DNA of 30,218 nucleotides from DASXRU01 sp039933315 (GTDB lineage: Bacteria; Acidobacteriota; Blastocatellia; Pyrinomonadales; Pyrinomonadaceae): positions 1 to 30,218 of the forward strand of contig JBDTOI010000032.1 of the NCBI GenBank assembly GCA_039933315.1, read 5' to 3'. The notes beneath the pieces are model-generated. The model did no database searches. It saw nothing but the letters and a program-made list of their open reading frames with translations, and was not told the origin of the DNA. Positions 1 to 6,705 of this stretch are shown in pieces. Positions within the stretch are counted from its first letter, which is position 1. Each line of letters begins with the position of its first letter. The translations under genes and the position numbers were made by a program.

Positions 1-20
1 GACTGAAGTCTGTGCCACTT

Positions 21-566
21 TTATTCCAGCTCGGGGTTCTTCAGCACCGCGATGAAGGGCAGATTGCGGTAGCGCTCCGCGAAGTCCAGGCCATATCCGA
101 CCACGAACGCATCCGGAATCTTGAAGCCCAGATAGTCAATCGCTACCGCGCGTTCACGACGCTCCTCTTTATCCAGCAGCGCCGCGAGTTTGACGCTCGA
201 GGCGCCGCGGGAAACCAGATTGGCCATTAGATAGGAGAGCGTTAGGCCGGTGTCAACGATGTCTTCGACCACCAGAATATCGCGTCCTTCGATGGGCACG
301 TCCAGGTCTTTTACTATTCGCACTTCACCCGAAGTGCGCATCGCGGACCCATAACTGGAGATCGCCATGAACTCAATGGCTACCGGCATGTCGATGGCGC
401 GCATCAGGTCGCTGAGAAAAGTGCACGCCCCTTTCAACACGCCGATCAGCAGCGGATTGCGCCCGGCATAGTCGCGGGCAATATCGACGCCCAGCTCGCG
501 AATGCGATGCGCAATCGCCTCTGCGGTGAAAAGCGTTTCGAGGTTTGGGTTGCTGAACTCTGACAT
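21..566 (-). CDS. hpt: Hypoxanthine (purine) phosphoribosyltransferase
   Basis: This cytosolic purine-salvage enzyme transfers the phosphoribosyl group of PRPP to hypoxanthine or guanine. The PRPP-binding loop VVEDIVDTGLT is clear, preceded by the IGVLKGA and EFMAISSYG segments and followed by a C-terminal IPDAFVVGYGLDFAERYR segment typical of HPRTs. The start is uncertain. The ATG at 566 gives 181 residues, close to the family norm, but has no visible Shine-Dalgarno (SD). An in-frame TTG at 590 has AGGAG 7 nt upstream, and an ATG at 608 gives 195 residues. The gene is divergent from the 5'-nucleotidase pair, and an inverted repeat (611-670) sits in the shared upstream region. Its neighbours (nucleotidase, RpiB, DeoC) suggest a purine and pentose salvage neighbourhood. 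Family call is firm; exact base specificity is inferred. Confidence 0.95.
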   Translation of the reverse strand: MSEFSNPNLETLFTAEAIAHRIRELGVDIARDYAGRNPLLIGVLKGACTFLSDLMRAIDMPVAIEFMAISSYGSAMRTSGEVRIVKDLDVPIEGRDILVVEDIVDTGLTLSYLMANLVSRGASSVKLAALLDKEERRERAVAIDYLGFKIPDAFVVGYGLDFAERYRNLPFIAVLKNPELE

Positions 567-610
567 AGCCGGGGCCGTGGAAGTTGACAAGTCTGTTCTC
601 CTGTTCATCT

Positions 611-670
611 GTAAAGCAAACTGTTAGTTTGCGTGTCGGCTTAACATTGCAAACTAACAGTTTGCGTTAC
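611..670. repeat. Inverted pair of the GCAAACTAACAGTTTGC intergenic repeat
   Basis: Two copies of a 17-bp core (616-632 and 649-665) lie in opposite orientation, so the segment can fold into a hairpin with arms of about 22 bp; each core is itself nearly palindromic. It fills the 5' flank of hpt. The same family recurs at 15355-15377, 15418-15441 and 25085-25108, always outside genes. Confidence 0.8.
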
Positions 671-784
671 ATTTGCGTGCGCGCCTTGTGGTGCGACATA
701 CTATTGAAGCTCTCCCCTACAGGTCAATGCGCTGAGGATCTCAGCCCGTTATATTTTCGCCGCCAGCGAGAAGGGACAATATAA

Positions 785-1639
785 GTGTCAAGAACCAAAC
801 TCGCGCTTTCCAGTTGCGCGTTGCTGCTTTATCTGGTTGCCGGCTGGGCGGGACCGGCGTTCGCCCAGGCCCCTGCGCCCGCGAAAGTTCCGACCCCGGT
901 TGATATCAATGCCCGGGTCACGCTGCCCCCGGTTGATGCCACCCTGCCCGACGATCCGGCGGTGGACAAAATGCTGGGGGCCTATTCGCCAAAGGTCCGG
1001 GCGCTGGATCTTCCGATCGGCAAACTTAAGGGTGATTTAAGCAAAGGCGGCATGGGGGCCGGCTCGCTCGGCAATTTTGTGACTGATGGAATTCGGGCTC
1101 GGGCCGGCTTAAAACTCGGCAAGCCGGTTGCTCTGGCAGTAACCAACGGAGGTGGACTGCGCAAAAGTGTGATAGCTGAAGGCGTGCTCCGCACTCGCGA
1201 TATTTTTGAATTGCTCCCGTTCGAGAACGCGCTGGTGGAGTTTGATCTAACCGGCGCCCAGTTAATTGAACTGCTGAGGGTAGTGGTGGCGACTCGCGAT
1301 GGCCAATCCGGCGCGCGGGTTGTTTATCGCACCACCGCCGACAAGAAAAATGAGCTGGTGAGCGCGCGCCTGCTGGTAGATGGCCAGGAAAAAGAGATCG
1401 ATCCGGCCGCCATGTATAAAGTGATCTCCATCGATTACCTGCTAAGGGTAAAAGGCAGCTACGTGGTTTTGCAGGAAGCTAAAGCAAGTAAGCCGCTGGG
1501 GCTGACGATTCGCGATGCCATGATCGACTACGTCAAAGCAGAAACGGCTGCCGGGCGCGAGATTAAGGCGAACCTCGATGGCAGATTCCATTTTGATAAG
1601 GCAGGTTCGGCAGTGACTGAGGAGGTGCGCCCGCAATGA
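785..1639 (+). CDS. Exported 5'-nucleotidase C-terminal (substrate-binding) domain protein
   Basis: This protein carries only the C-terminal domain of UshA-type 5'-nucleotidases (5_nucleotid_C), which binds the nucleoside part of the substrate. It has a Sec signal peptide (residues 1-28, ending AFAQ), then a Pro-rich linker. The domain follows with GSLGNFVTDGIRARAG near 93-108, TNGGGLR near 120 and ELLPFEN near 142-148. The usual glycine-rich GGDG-type motif near the C-terminus is not seen; RVKGSYVVLQ is at the matching place. The start is GTG at 785 with a weak GAAGGGA upstream. Its stop overlaps the next gene's start (ATGA), and that gene encodes the missing catalytic domain, so the two products probably act together in the periplasm to release nucleosides. 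Gene order is reversed relative to the domain order of fused enzymes. Confidence 0.88.
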   Translation: MSRTKLALSSCALLLYLVAGWAGPAFAQAPAPAKVPTPVDINARVTLPPVDATLPDDPAVDKMLGAYSPKVRALDLPIGKLKGDLSKGGMGAGSLGNFVTDGIRARAGLKLGKPVALAVTNGGGLRKSVIAEGVLRTRDIFELLPFENALVEFDLTGAQLIELLRVVVATRDGQSGARVVYRTTADKKNELVSARLLVDGQEKEIDPAAMYKVISIDYLLRVKGSYVVLQEAKASKPLGLTIRDAMIDYVKAETAAGREIKANLDGRFHFDKAGSAVTEEVRPQ

Positions 1640-2610
1640 TTAGCCGTCGAAAGTTTCTAAATGCCTCGCTGGTCGGCGGGGCCGCGCTGGCATTGCCCGG
1701 TTCGTCCCGCTTCTTTCCGGTTCAAAGCGTCGAGGCGTTCGTCGCCCCGCTGCTGGAACCTGCCTCCGGTGAAACGCTGATTACGATCCTGCATACCAAC
1801 GACACCCACTCTCAAATCGATCCGATTGGGGAGAACGACCGGCAATATGCCGGCAAAGGCGGAGTGGCGCGCCGAGCCACGCTGGTAAAGCGCATTCGCA
1901 AAGAGAACCCGAACACCTTGATGATCGATGGTGGGGATGTTTTTCAGGGCACGCCCTACTTCAACTTCTACAAAGGCGAAGTCGAATACAAGTCGATGTC
2001 GATGATCGGCTACGACGTTGTTACCCTCGGGAATCACGACTTTGACAACGGGGTTGACGCGCTGGTGGCAGCAATGAACTTTGCAACCTTCGACTTTGTG
2101 TCCACTAATTACGATGTGCGCGGGACCCTTCTGGAGAAACGGGTCAAGCCCTATGTCGTGCGTGTGCTGGGTGGAGTGCGCGTCGGTCTTTTTGGCATGG
2201 GAATTAGTCCCGCCAATCTGATCACACCGGAGAATTTCAAAGGGGTAACGTATCTCGACCCGGTGCGCATGGCGCGCGGTGTGGTAAAAGTTTTGCGCGG
2301 CCAGGAGCGCTGCACTCTGGTAGTCGGAATGTCCCACCTGGGCTACTATCCTGAACCCAGGGAAGGTGGAATCGGCGATAGCCAGGTAGCGGCGCAAGTT
2401 GACGGCATTGACTTCATCGCCGGCGGCCACACGCATACTTTTATGGAGAAGCCCGTGCTGGTGAAGCAGCCTTCCGGCAAAGATACAATCCTTTTCCAGG
2501 TGGGACGCAGCGGCATCTATGTGGGCCGCGTGGACTTTAAACTGCGCGCGGGCAAGGTTGTCGCGTCCGCCGGAAGATTACTCGATCTGCGCGACCAGTC
2601 GCTGGCATGA
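1636..2610 (+). CDS. Tat-exported metallophosphatase, catalytic half of a split 5'-nucleotidase
   Basis: This is the catalytic calcineurin-like phosphoesterase domain of a 5'-nucleotidase. The N-terminus MISRRKFLNAS plus a hydrophobic stretch is a twin-arginine signal. The dinuclear metal site is complete: TNDTH (residues 54-58), DGGD (98-101), GNHDFD (132-137), SHLG (233-236) and GGHTHTF (263-269). It ends at 324 residues without the substrate-binding C-terminal domain, which is encoded by the overlapping upstream gene. The 4-nt overlap suggests translational coupling. A likely role is periplasmic dephosphorylation of nucleotides, feeding the salvage enzymes encoded nearby. Tat export implies folding, perhaps metal loading, before export, whereas the partner carries a Sec-type signal. 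Split nucleotidases of this kind are, as I recall, also found in Bacteroidota. Confidence 0.92.
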   Translation: MISRRKFLNASLVGGAALALPGSSRFFPVQSVEAFVAPLLEPASGETLITILHTNDTHSQIDPIGENDRQYAGKGGVARRATLVKRIRKENPNTLMIDGGDVFQGTPYFNFYKGEVEYKSMSMIGYDVVTLGNHDFDNGVDALVAAMNFATFDFVSTNYDVRGTLLEKRVKPYVVRVLGGVRVGLFGMGISPANLITPENFKGVTYLDPVRMARGVVKVLRGQERCTLVVGMSHLGYYPEPREGGIGDSQVAAQVDGIDFIAGGHTHTFMEKPVLVKQPSGKDTILFQVGRSGIYVGRVDFKLRAGKVVASAGRLLDLRDQSLA

Positions 2611-2728
2611 AACACTCTTGTTTCGTGTTCTTGGTGCAGTTAGTGTGATTTCGTGAATCGTATGGCTCCGATTCCCAGGCACACGATCCACGAACTTACA
2701 CAAAATCTCACTAAGCAACACGAACCCA
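2611..2728. repeat. Inverted-repeat intergenic element (TTCGTGGATCGTGTG family), copy 1
   Basis: The spacer between the nucleotidase stop and rpiB is almost wholly one element. Its core is an inverted repeat, TTCGTGAATCGTATG against CACACGATCCACGAA (two mismatches), with outer arms built from CTTCGTGTT-like units. A homologous copy lies at 24936-25048, where the core arms are perfect. No coding potential was seen. Confidence 0.8.
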
Positions 2729-2735
2729 TAAACTT

Positions 2736-3533
2736 ATGCCAGAAGATATAGCAACTCGTGATCGCATTCGAGCGTTGGTGCGCGACGTTCTGAATAAAGC
2801 CGTGCCGGCTGAAGCGGAAGGCGCCGCCTCGAATCCAACACAATCCCCAGCCAGCCGCTTCACCGATTTTGCTCCCAGGATTTCGTCCGGGCCGCAGTCA
2901 GCTATCACAAGGGATGAATCATCAAAGCAGGTCATCACAGAGGATGACGTGCGTGGTCTCGAACCCGGCTCCGTGTTGCGCATCGCCGAAGGGGCCCGGC
3001 TGACTCCGTTGGCGGCGGATATTGTCAGTGAGCGGCAGATTGAGATCGTGCGCCGCGTCCCGCGCAGCGGCTCGAAAACTTCGAGATCGCTGGCGGTGGG
3101 CGCGGACCACGGCGGCTTCAAAATGAAAGAGGAACTGAAGCTGTGGCTCACCGAGATGGGTCACCGGGTCCATGATTTCGGCACCAACTCGGAAGACGCA
3201 GTGGACTATCCCGATATTGCTCATGCGGTGGCTCGGGCCGTGGCCGACGGCACTACGGAACTGGGAATAATCATTGACGGGGCCGGCGTCGGCAGTGCCA
3301 TGACAGCCAACAAAGTTCCCGGCGTACGCGCCGCAGCCTGCTATTCAGTCGAAGTCGCGCGCAACTCGCGCGAACACAACGATGCCAATGTTTTGACCCT
3401 CGGCAGCAAGACCGTCAGTAGCTCGGAGATGCGTGAAATTGTTGGCGCGTGGTTAGGCACGGAGATCAGCGAGGACCGGCATCGCAAGCGCGTGGCAAAG
3501 ATCGAAGCAGTAGGGCGCCAGTACCAGCGCTGA
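2736..3533 (+). CDS. rpiB: RpiB/LacAB-family sugar-phosphate isomerase with BMC-like N-terminal extension
   Basis: Residues ~118-265 form an RpiB/LacAB domain (ribose-5-phosphate/ribulose-5-phosphate isomerase family): VGADHGGFKMKEEL (121-134), VDYPDIA (156-162), IIDGAGVGSAMTANK (179-193) and REHNDANVLTLGSK (212-225). The catalytic Cys of E. coli-type RpiB is replaced by Asp181, and the Glu used by mycobacterial RpiB is Ser187. Residues 1-117 are extra. Residues ~5-22 (IATRDRIRALVRDVLNKA) read as an amphipathic helix like a microcompartment encapsulation peptide, followed by a low-complexity linker. Residues ~66-107 (ITEDDVRGL...LTPLAADIV...IEIVRR) resemble the N-terminal segment of EutT. An in-frame stop lies a few codons upstream, so ATG 2736 is the earliest ATG/GTG/TTG start available; no SD is visible. 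Isomerase fold is firm; true substrate and compartment targeting are inferred. Confidence 0.88.
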   Translation: MPEDIATRDRIRALVRDVLNKAVPAEAEGAASNPTQSPASRFTDFAPRISSGPQSAITRDESSKQVITEDDVRGLEPGSVLRIAEGARLTPLAADIVSERQIEIVRRVPRSGSKTSRSLAVGADHGGFKMKEELKLWLTEMGHRVHDFGTNSEDAVDYPDIAHAVARAVADGTTELGIIIDGAGVGSAMTANKVPGVRAAACYSVEVARNSREHNDANVLTLGSKTVSSSEMREIVGAWLGTEISEDRHRKRVAKIEAVGRQYQR

Positions 3534-3559
3534 AAACACCTGCAGAAAATGGAAAACCA

Positions 3560-4186
3560 ATGAACAAATCCTTGAGTAGAGTATTTCTCGGCTTTGCAAT
3601 TTTCGCGTGCGCCAGTCTCAATCCACTCGCGCAGGGACAGCCGGCAGTCGATGCTCCCGCTCAATTCGTCAGTCCTGCGGTCGGGACGACACAAGCGGAC
3701 AAGCCCTGGGAAAAATTCTCGCCGGAGGGTGGCGGTTTCACTGTGTTAATGCCGGGAACTCCGACGGTTACTGATCAGGAGGTTCCATTTGGAGACGGGA
3801 AGCTCGTCAACCACCTGTACATGGTACAAGCAAACTCAAGCGTCTACATCGCGTCATACGCTGAGTTCCCCATGGCCGTTACCGACCCCGCCGTCATCAA
3901 GGCGATGCTCGACAATGCGCGCGACAAGGGAGTTGCGGCAGCGAACGGTGAGCTCCGTAGCGAGAAGGAAATCAAGCTGGGCGAGAACCCAGGTCGCGAG
4001 TGGTTGGTGTCAATCCCCGGCGCCGGGATCGCGCGGGCCCGCGCCTATTGGGTCAAGCAACGCCTCTATCAAGCTTTTCTCCTGATGCCCGAGGGTAAGG
4101 GCGCCGAAGAGGAAGCAGCCCGGGAAGCTGTGATGTCAAAGTTTCTGAATTCATTTGCGCTGATCAGCACCGATGCCCCCAGGTAA
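3560..4186 (+). CDS. Small secreted protein of unknown function
   Basis: The 208-residue protein has an N-terminal signal peptide (MNKSLSRVFLGFAIFACASL, cleavage likely after ...LAQG), so it is exported. The mature part opens with PWEKFSPEGGGFTVLMPGTP, a pattern I associate with uncharacterised secreted domains of Acidobacteriota and Planctomycetota. It continues as a compact alpha/beta sequence, with no catalytic motif recognised. The start at 3560 was chosen because it begins the signal peptide; an open frame extends upstream to 3449 but overlaps rpiB. It lies 26 nt after rpiB and probably shares its transcript. It separates the two candidate compartment enzymes RpiB and DeoC, yet as an exported protein it is unlikely to be cargo. 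Confidence 0.8.
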   Translation: MNKSLSRVFLGFAIFACASLNPLAQGQPAVDAPAQFVSPAVGTTQADKPWEKFSPEGGGFTVLMPGTPTVTDQEVPFGDGKLVNHLYMVQANSSVYIASYAEFPMAVTDPAVIKAMLDNARDKGVAAANGELRSEKEIKLGENPGREWLVSIPGAGIARARAYWVKQRLYQAFLLMPEGKGAEEEAAREAVMSKFLNSFALISTDAPR

Positions 4187-4205
4187 GAAGCAGTAACATA
4201 GGGTT

Positions 4206-4403
4206 ATCCACAGATTACACAGATGACGGAAAGCAGGAGGCAGGAGGCAGACGGCAGACAGCAAGATGAATAACCAAGACATGCCCGCCGGTTGTCCCGC
4301 GAACCGTTCTACATCTCGTTTGCTTTCTGCCTCCTGCTTTCTGCCTCCTGCCTCCTGCCGTCTGCTTCCTGCCTCCTGCCTCCTGTTTCAGTAATCTGTG
4401 GAT
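4206..4403. repeat. ~200-bp compound inverted-repeat element between rpiB operon and deoC
   Basis: The outer arms are ATCCACAGATTA (from 4206) and TAATCTGTGGAT (to 4403). Inside them lie purine-rich tandem heptamers of the GCAGGAG type (about 4232-4260), answered by many CTCCTGC heptamers (about 4320-4386). The whole can fold back on itself around a unique ~60-bp centre. The outer-arm sequence recurs at 20401-20533. No coding potential was seen; it looks like a non-autonomous or decayed mobile repeat. Confidence 0.75.
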
Positions 4404-4424
4404 TCGTCTTTGGCGTGTTAGAAT
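4401..4424 (+). promoter_or_regulatory. Predicted extended -10 promoter of deoC
   Basis: TGTTAGAAT (4416-4424) fits an extended -10 element (TGnTAnnAT). No good -35 lies 17 bp upstream. The -10 ends 10 nt before the deoC ATG, so the leader would be only a few nucleotides, and no SD is seen. Confidence 0.45.
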
Positions 4425-4434
4425 AACGCCAGCG

Positions 4435-5334
4435 ATGCCCTATTCACACAATGGCGATCTTGAAGATCTGGTCGAGCAGATTACGGACGTTATCGTCTCG
4501 CGTCTGAACGGCGATGGTCACGATCAGGCGGCCATGTGCGGGTGCAGCTCCGAATGTTTCAACCGCTGTCCCGAGCGCATGCACCGCGTGATTGACGCCG
4601 GCGCGGCGCGCATTGGATTGGTCCTGGGTCAGACAGGTTCGGCACGAGATTGGGCAAGCCTGATCGATCACACCCTACTTAAACCCGAAGCCACCGACGA
4701 AGATATTCGAAAGCTGTGCGAAGAAGCCGCCCGCTTTCATTTCGCCTCTGTCTGCGTGAACCCCACCTGGGTCCAGGCCGCTGCTTGTAACCTGCGGGGC
4801 AGCGGCGTGCCCGTCTGCACTGTGATTGGTTTTCCCCTGGGCGCGACGTTACCCGACGTCAAAGCTTACGAAGCGCGGCGGGCAATCTTTGACGGCGCTC
4901 GCGAAGTCGATATGGTCATCAACGTGGGCGCGCTGAAGAGTGGCGACGACTGTCTGGTTGAGCACGACATCCACTCCGTCGTTCAGGTGGCCCATGAAGC
5001 CGGTGTCACCTGCAAAGTCATCATCGAGACTGCGCTGTTAACCGACGACGAAAAAGTGCGCGCTTGCCTGGCGGCGAAAAACGCCGGCGCCGACTTCGTC
5101 AAAACTTCCACCGGTTTTTCCAAAGGTGGCGCCACCGTCGCTGACATCGCCCTGATGCGACGCACGGTTGGCTCCGAGCTGGGTGTGAAAGCGTCCGGCG
5201 GTGTCAAAGGTTTGGACGATGCCCGCAAATTGGTTGAAGCCGGCGCCACCCGCATCGGCGCCAGCGTCGGCGTCAAGATCGCGCAGGAAGCCGCCGGCGT
5301 AAAGAGCAACGGCGGCACATCTTCGGCGTATTAA
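4435..5334 (+). CDS. deoC: Deoxyribose-phosphate aldolase with Cys-rich, BMC-like N-terminal extension
   Basis: This class I aldolase cleaves 2-deoxyribose-5-phosphate to glyceraldehyde-3-phosphate and acetaldehyde. The core starts near residue 72 (WASLIDHTLLKPEAT). It has the active-site Asp in DMVINVGALKSGD (Asp159), the Schiff-base Lys in FVKTSTGF (Lys223) and the second Lys in VKASGGVKG (Lys252). Bacterial DeoC is usually about 220-260 residues; here ~70 extra residues precede the core. Residues ~8-24 (DLEDLVEQITDVIVSRL) read as an amphipathic helix like an encapsulation peptide, followed by CGCSSECFNRC (Cys35, 37, 41, 45), a possible metal or Fe-S site. With the extended RpiB upstream this suggests origin in a deoxyribose-type microcompartment; no shell genes are present. 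Transcription probably starts just before the ATG. Enzyme identity is firm, targeting inferred. Confidence 0.94.
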   Translation: MPYSHNGDLEDLVEQITDVIVSRLNGDGHDQAAMCGCSSECFNRCPERMHRVIDAGAARIGLVLGQTGSARDWASLIDHTLLKPEATDEDIRKLCEEAARFHFASVCVNPTWVQAAACNLRGSGVPVCTVIGFPLGATLPDVKAYEARRAIFDGAREVDMVINVGALKSGDDCLVEHDIHSVVQVAHEAGVTCKVIIETALLTDDEKVRACLAAKNAGADFVKTSTGFSKGGATVADIALMRRTVGSELGVKASGGVKGLDDARKLVEAGATRIGASVGVKIAQEAAGVKSNGGTSSAY

Positions 5335-5358
5335 TCCCTTCCTTCGTTCGTCTTTCCC

Positions 5359-5388
5359 TTGAAACCTCACTCGCTTTCCGTCTATTCT
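5359..5388 (+). promoter_or_regulatory. Predicted sigma70-type promoter of glgC
   Basis: TTGAAA (5359-5364), an 18-bp spacer and TATTCT (5383-5388) match a housekeeping promoter well. The -10 ends 11 nt before the glgC ATG, leaving a leader of roughly 5 nt and no SD. It implies glgC is transcribed independently of deoC. Confidence 0.55.
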
Positions 5389-5399
5389 CCAGAGTCCCA

Positions 5400-6695
5400 A
5401 TGGCCCGAAAGCGCAACATACTGGCCGTAATTCTCGGCGGCGGTGCGGGTACGCGGCTGTTTCCGCTGACCGCACAACGCTCGAAGCCTGCCGTACCACT
5501 GGGGGGCAAGTACCGTCTGGTTGATGTCCCTATATCCAACTGCATCAATTCGGACGTCATCAGGATCTTTGTCCTGACACAGTACAACTCCGCTTCACTT
5601 AATCGTCACATCGCTCAGACCTATCGCTTTTCGCCTTTTGCGGAAGCCTTCGTCGAAATCCTGGCGGCCGAGCAGACGCCCGAGAGTCCGCAGTGGTTTC
5701 AGGGCACTGCCGATGCAGTGCGCCAGGTACTGCCGCACATCAGCGACTGGGGCATCGACACGCTGCTGATCCTCTCCGGCGATCATCTCTATCGCATGGA
5801 CTATCGCGAGTTCCTCAAGCGCCACTACGAGAGCGGTGCTGACGTGACTGTCTCAGTAATTCCCTGCTCGCCACAGGCAGCATCCGACTTTGGTCTACTC
5901 AAGACCGATGGCGACGGACGCATTGTGGAGTTCCGCGAGAAACCCAAAGGCGAATCGCTTGAGGCCATGCGCGTTGACACCAGCAGCCTGGGTTTGAATC
6001 CGGAACAGGCAGCCGCGCGGCCGTTTCTGGCCTCAATGGGTATTTATGTTTTCAAGTATGAAAGGCTGGCCCAACTACTCAGGGAAGAAGAATCTCGCAT
6101 GGACTTTGGGCGCGAGGTTATTCCCGCGGCGATTAAGGCGGGACCGGTGCAGGCCTTCATGTTTGATGGTTACTGGGAAGATATCGGAACGATTGCCGCT
6201 TTCTACAAGGCCAATCTCGATATGACGTCCACGATTCCGCCTTTCAATCTCTTCGATGCCGAAGCGCCATTGTTTACCAGGGGCCGCTTTCTGCCGCCGT
6301 CCAAAATTGATGACTGCGAAATCAGGGATTCGATCGTGGGCGACGGCTGCATCATTAACGGCGCCAAGATCAATCAGTCTGTAATCGGCCTGCGCAGCCG
6401 TCTGGGAGCTGGGGCGCAGATCGAAGCGTCCTATGTCATGGGCGCAGACTACTACCAGACCCTGGAAGAGATGCAGGAGGATCTGACCACCGGCCGGCCC
6501 TCGCTGGGGATCGGCCAGGGCGCGATCATTCGACGCGCCATCATCGACAAGAATGCGCGCATCGGCGCCGGCGTGCGCCTGCTCAATGAAGCGGGAGTGG
6601 AAAACGCGGACGGCGAAGGTGGCAGCTACTACATACGTGATCGCATCATCATCGTGCCCAAGAATGCGACGGTCAAAGACGGCACGGTGGCCTGA
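5400..6695 (+). CDS. glgC: Glucose-1-phosphate adenylyltransferase (ADP-glucose pyrophosphorylase)
   Basis: It makes ADP-glucose from ATP and glucose-1-phosphate, the committed step of bacterial glycogen synthesis, in the cytosol. The nucleotidyltransferase domain shows ILGGGAGTRLFPLT (11-24), RSKPAVPLGGKYRLVDVPI (27-45), QGTADAVRQ (101-109), LSGDHLYRMDY (125-135), FREKP and YWEDIGT. A left-handed beta-helix domain follows, with hexad-like turns (IVGDGCIINGAKI, VIGLRSRLGAGAQI, RIGAGVRLLNEAG). At 431 residues it has normal family length. No other glycogen gene is nearby, so glgC stands alone here, with its own predicted promoter 65 bp downstream of deoC. The ATG at 5400 starts the conserved N-terminus directly. 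Confidence 0.97.
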   Translation: MARKRNILAVILGGGAGTRLFPLTAQRSKPAVPLGGKYRLVDVPISNCINSDVIRIFVLTQYNSASLNRHIAQTYRFSPFAEAFVEILAAEQTPESPQWFQGTADAVRQVLPHISDWGIDTLLILSGDHLYRMDYREFLKRHYESGADVTVSVIPCSPQAASDFGLLKTDGDGRIVEFREKPKGESLEAMRVDTSSLGLNPEQAAARPFLASMGIYVFKYERLAQLLREEESRMDFGREVIPAAIKAGPVQAFMFDGYWEDIGTIAAFYKANLDMTSTIPPFNLFDAEAPLFTRGRFLPPSKIDDCEIRDSIVGDGCIINGAKINQSVIGLRSRLGAGAQIEASYVMGADYYQTLEEMQEDLTTGRPSLGIGQGAIIRRAIIDKNARIGAGVRLLNEAGVENADGEGGSYYIRDRIIIVPKNATVKDGTVA

Positions 6696-6705
6696 GTTGC
6701 TCACA

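Noticed and set aside
1657..2436. 259-residue open frame on - opposite the metallophosphatase gene
   Set aside because: It is antisense to a gene with complete catalytic motifs; the translation has no recognisable domain and no SD. GC-rich codon use opens such frames.
2736..5334. Microcompartment shell proteins sought around rpiB and deoC
   Set aside because: No frame in the window resembles BMC-H/T or EutN/CcmL shell proteins, so only cargo-like enzymes can be claimed.
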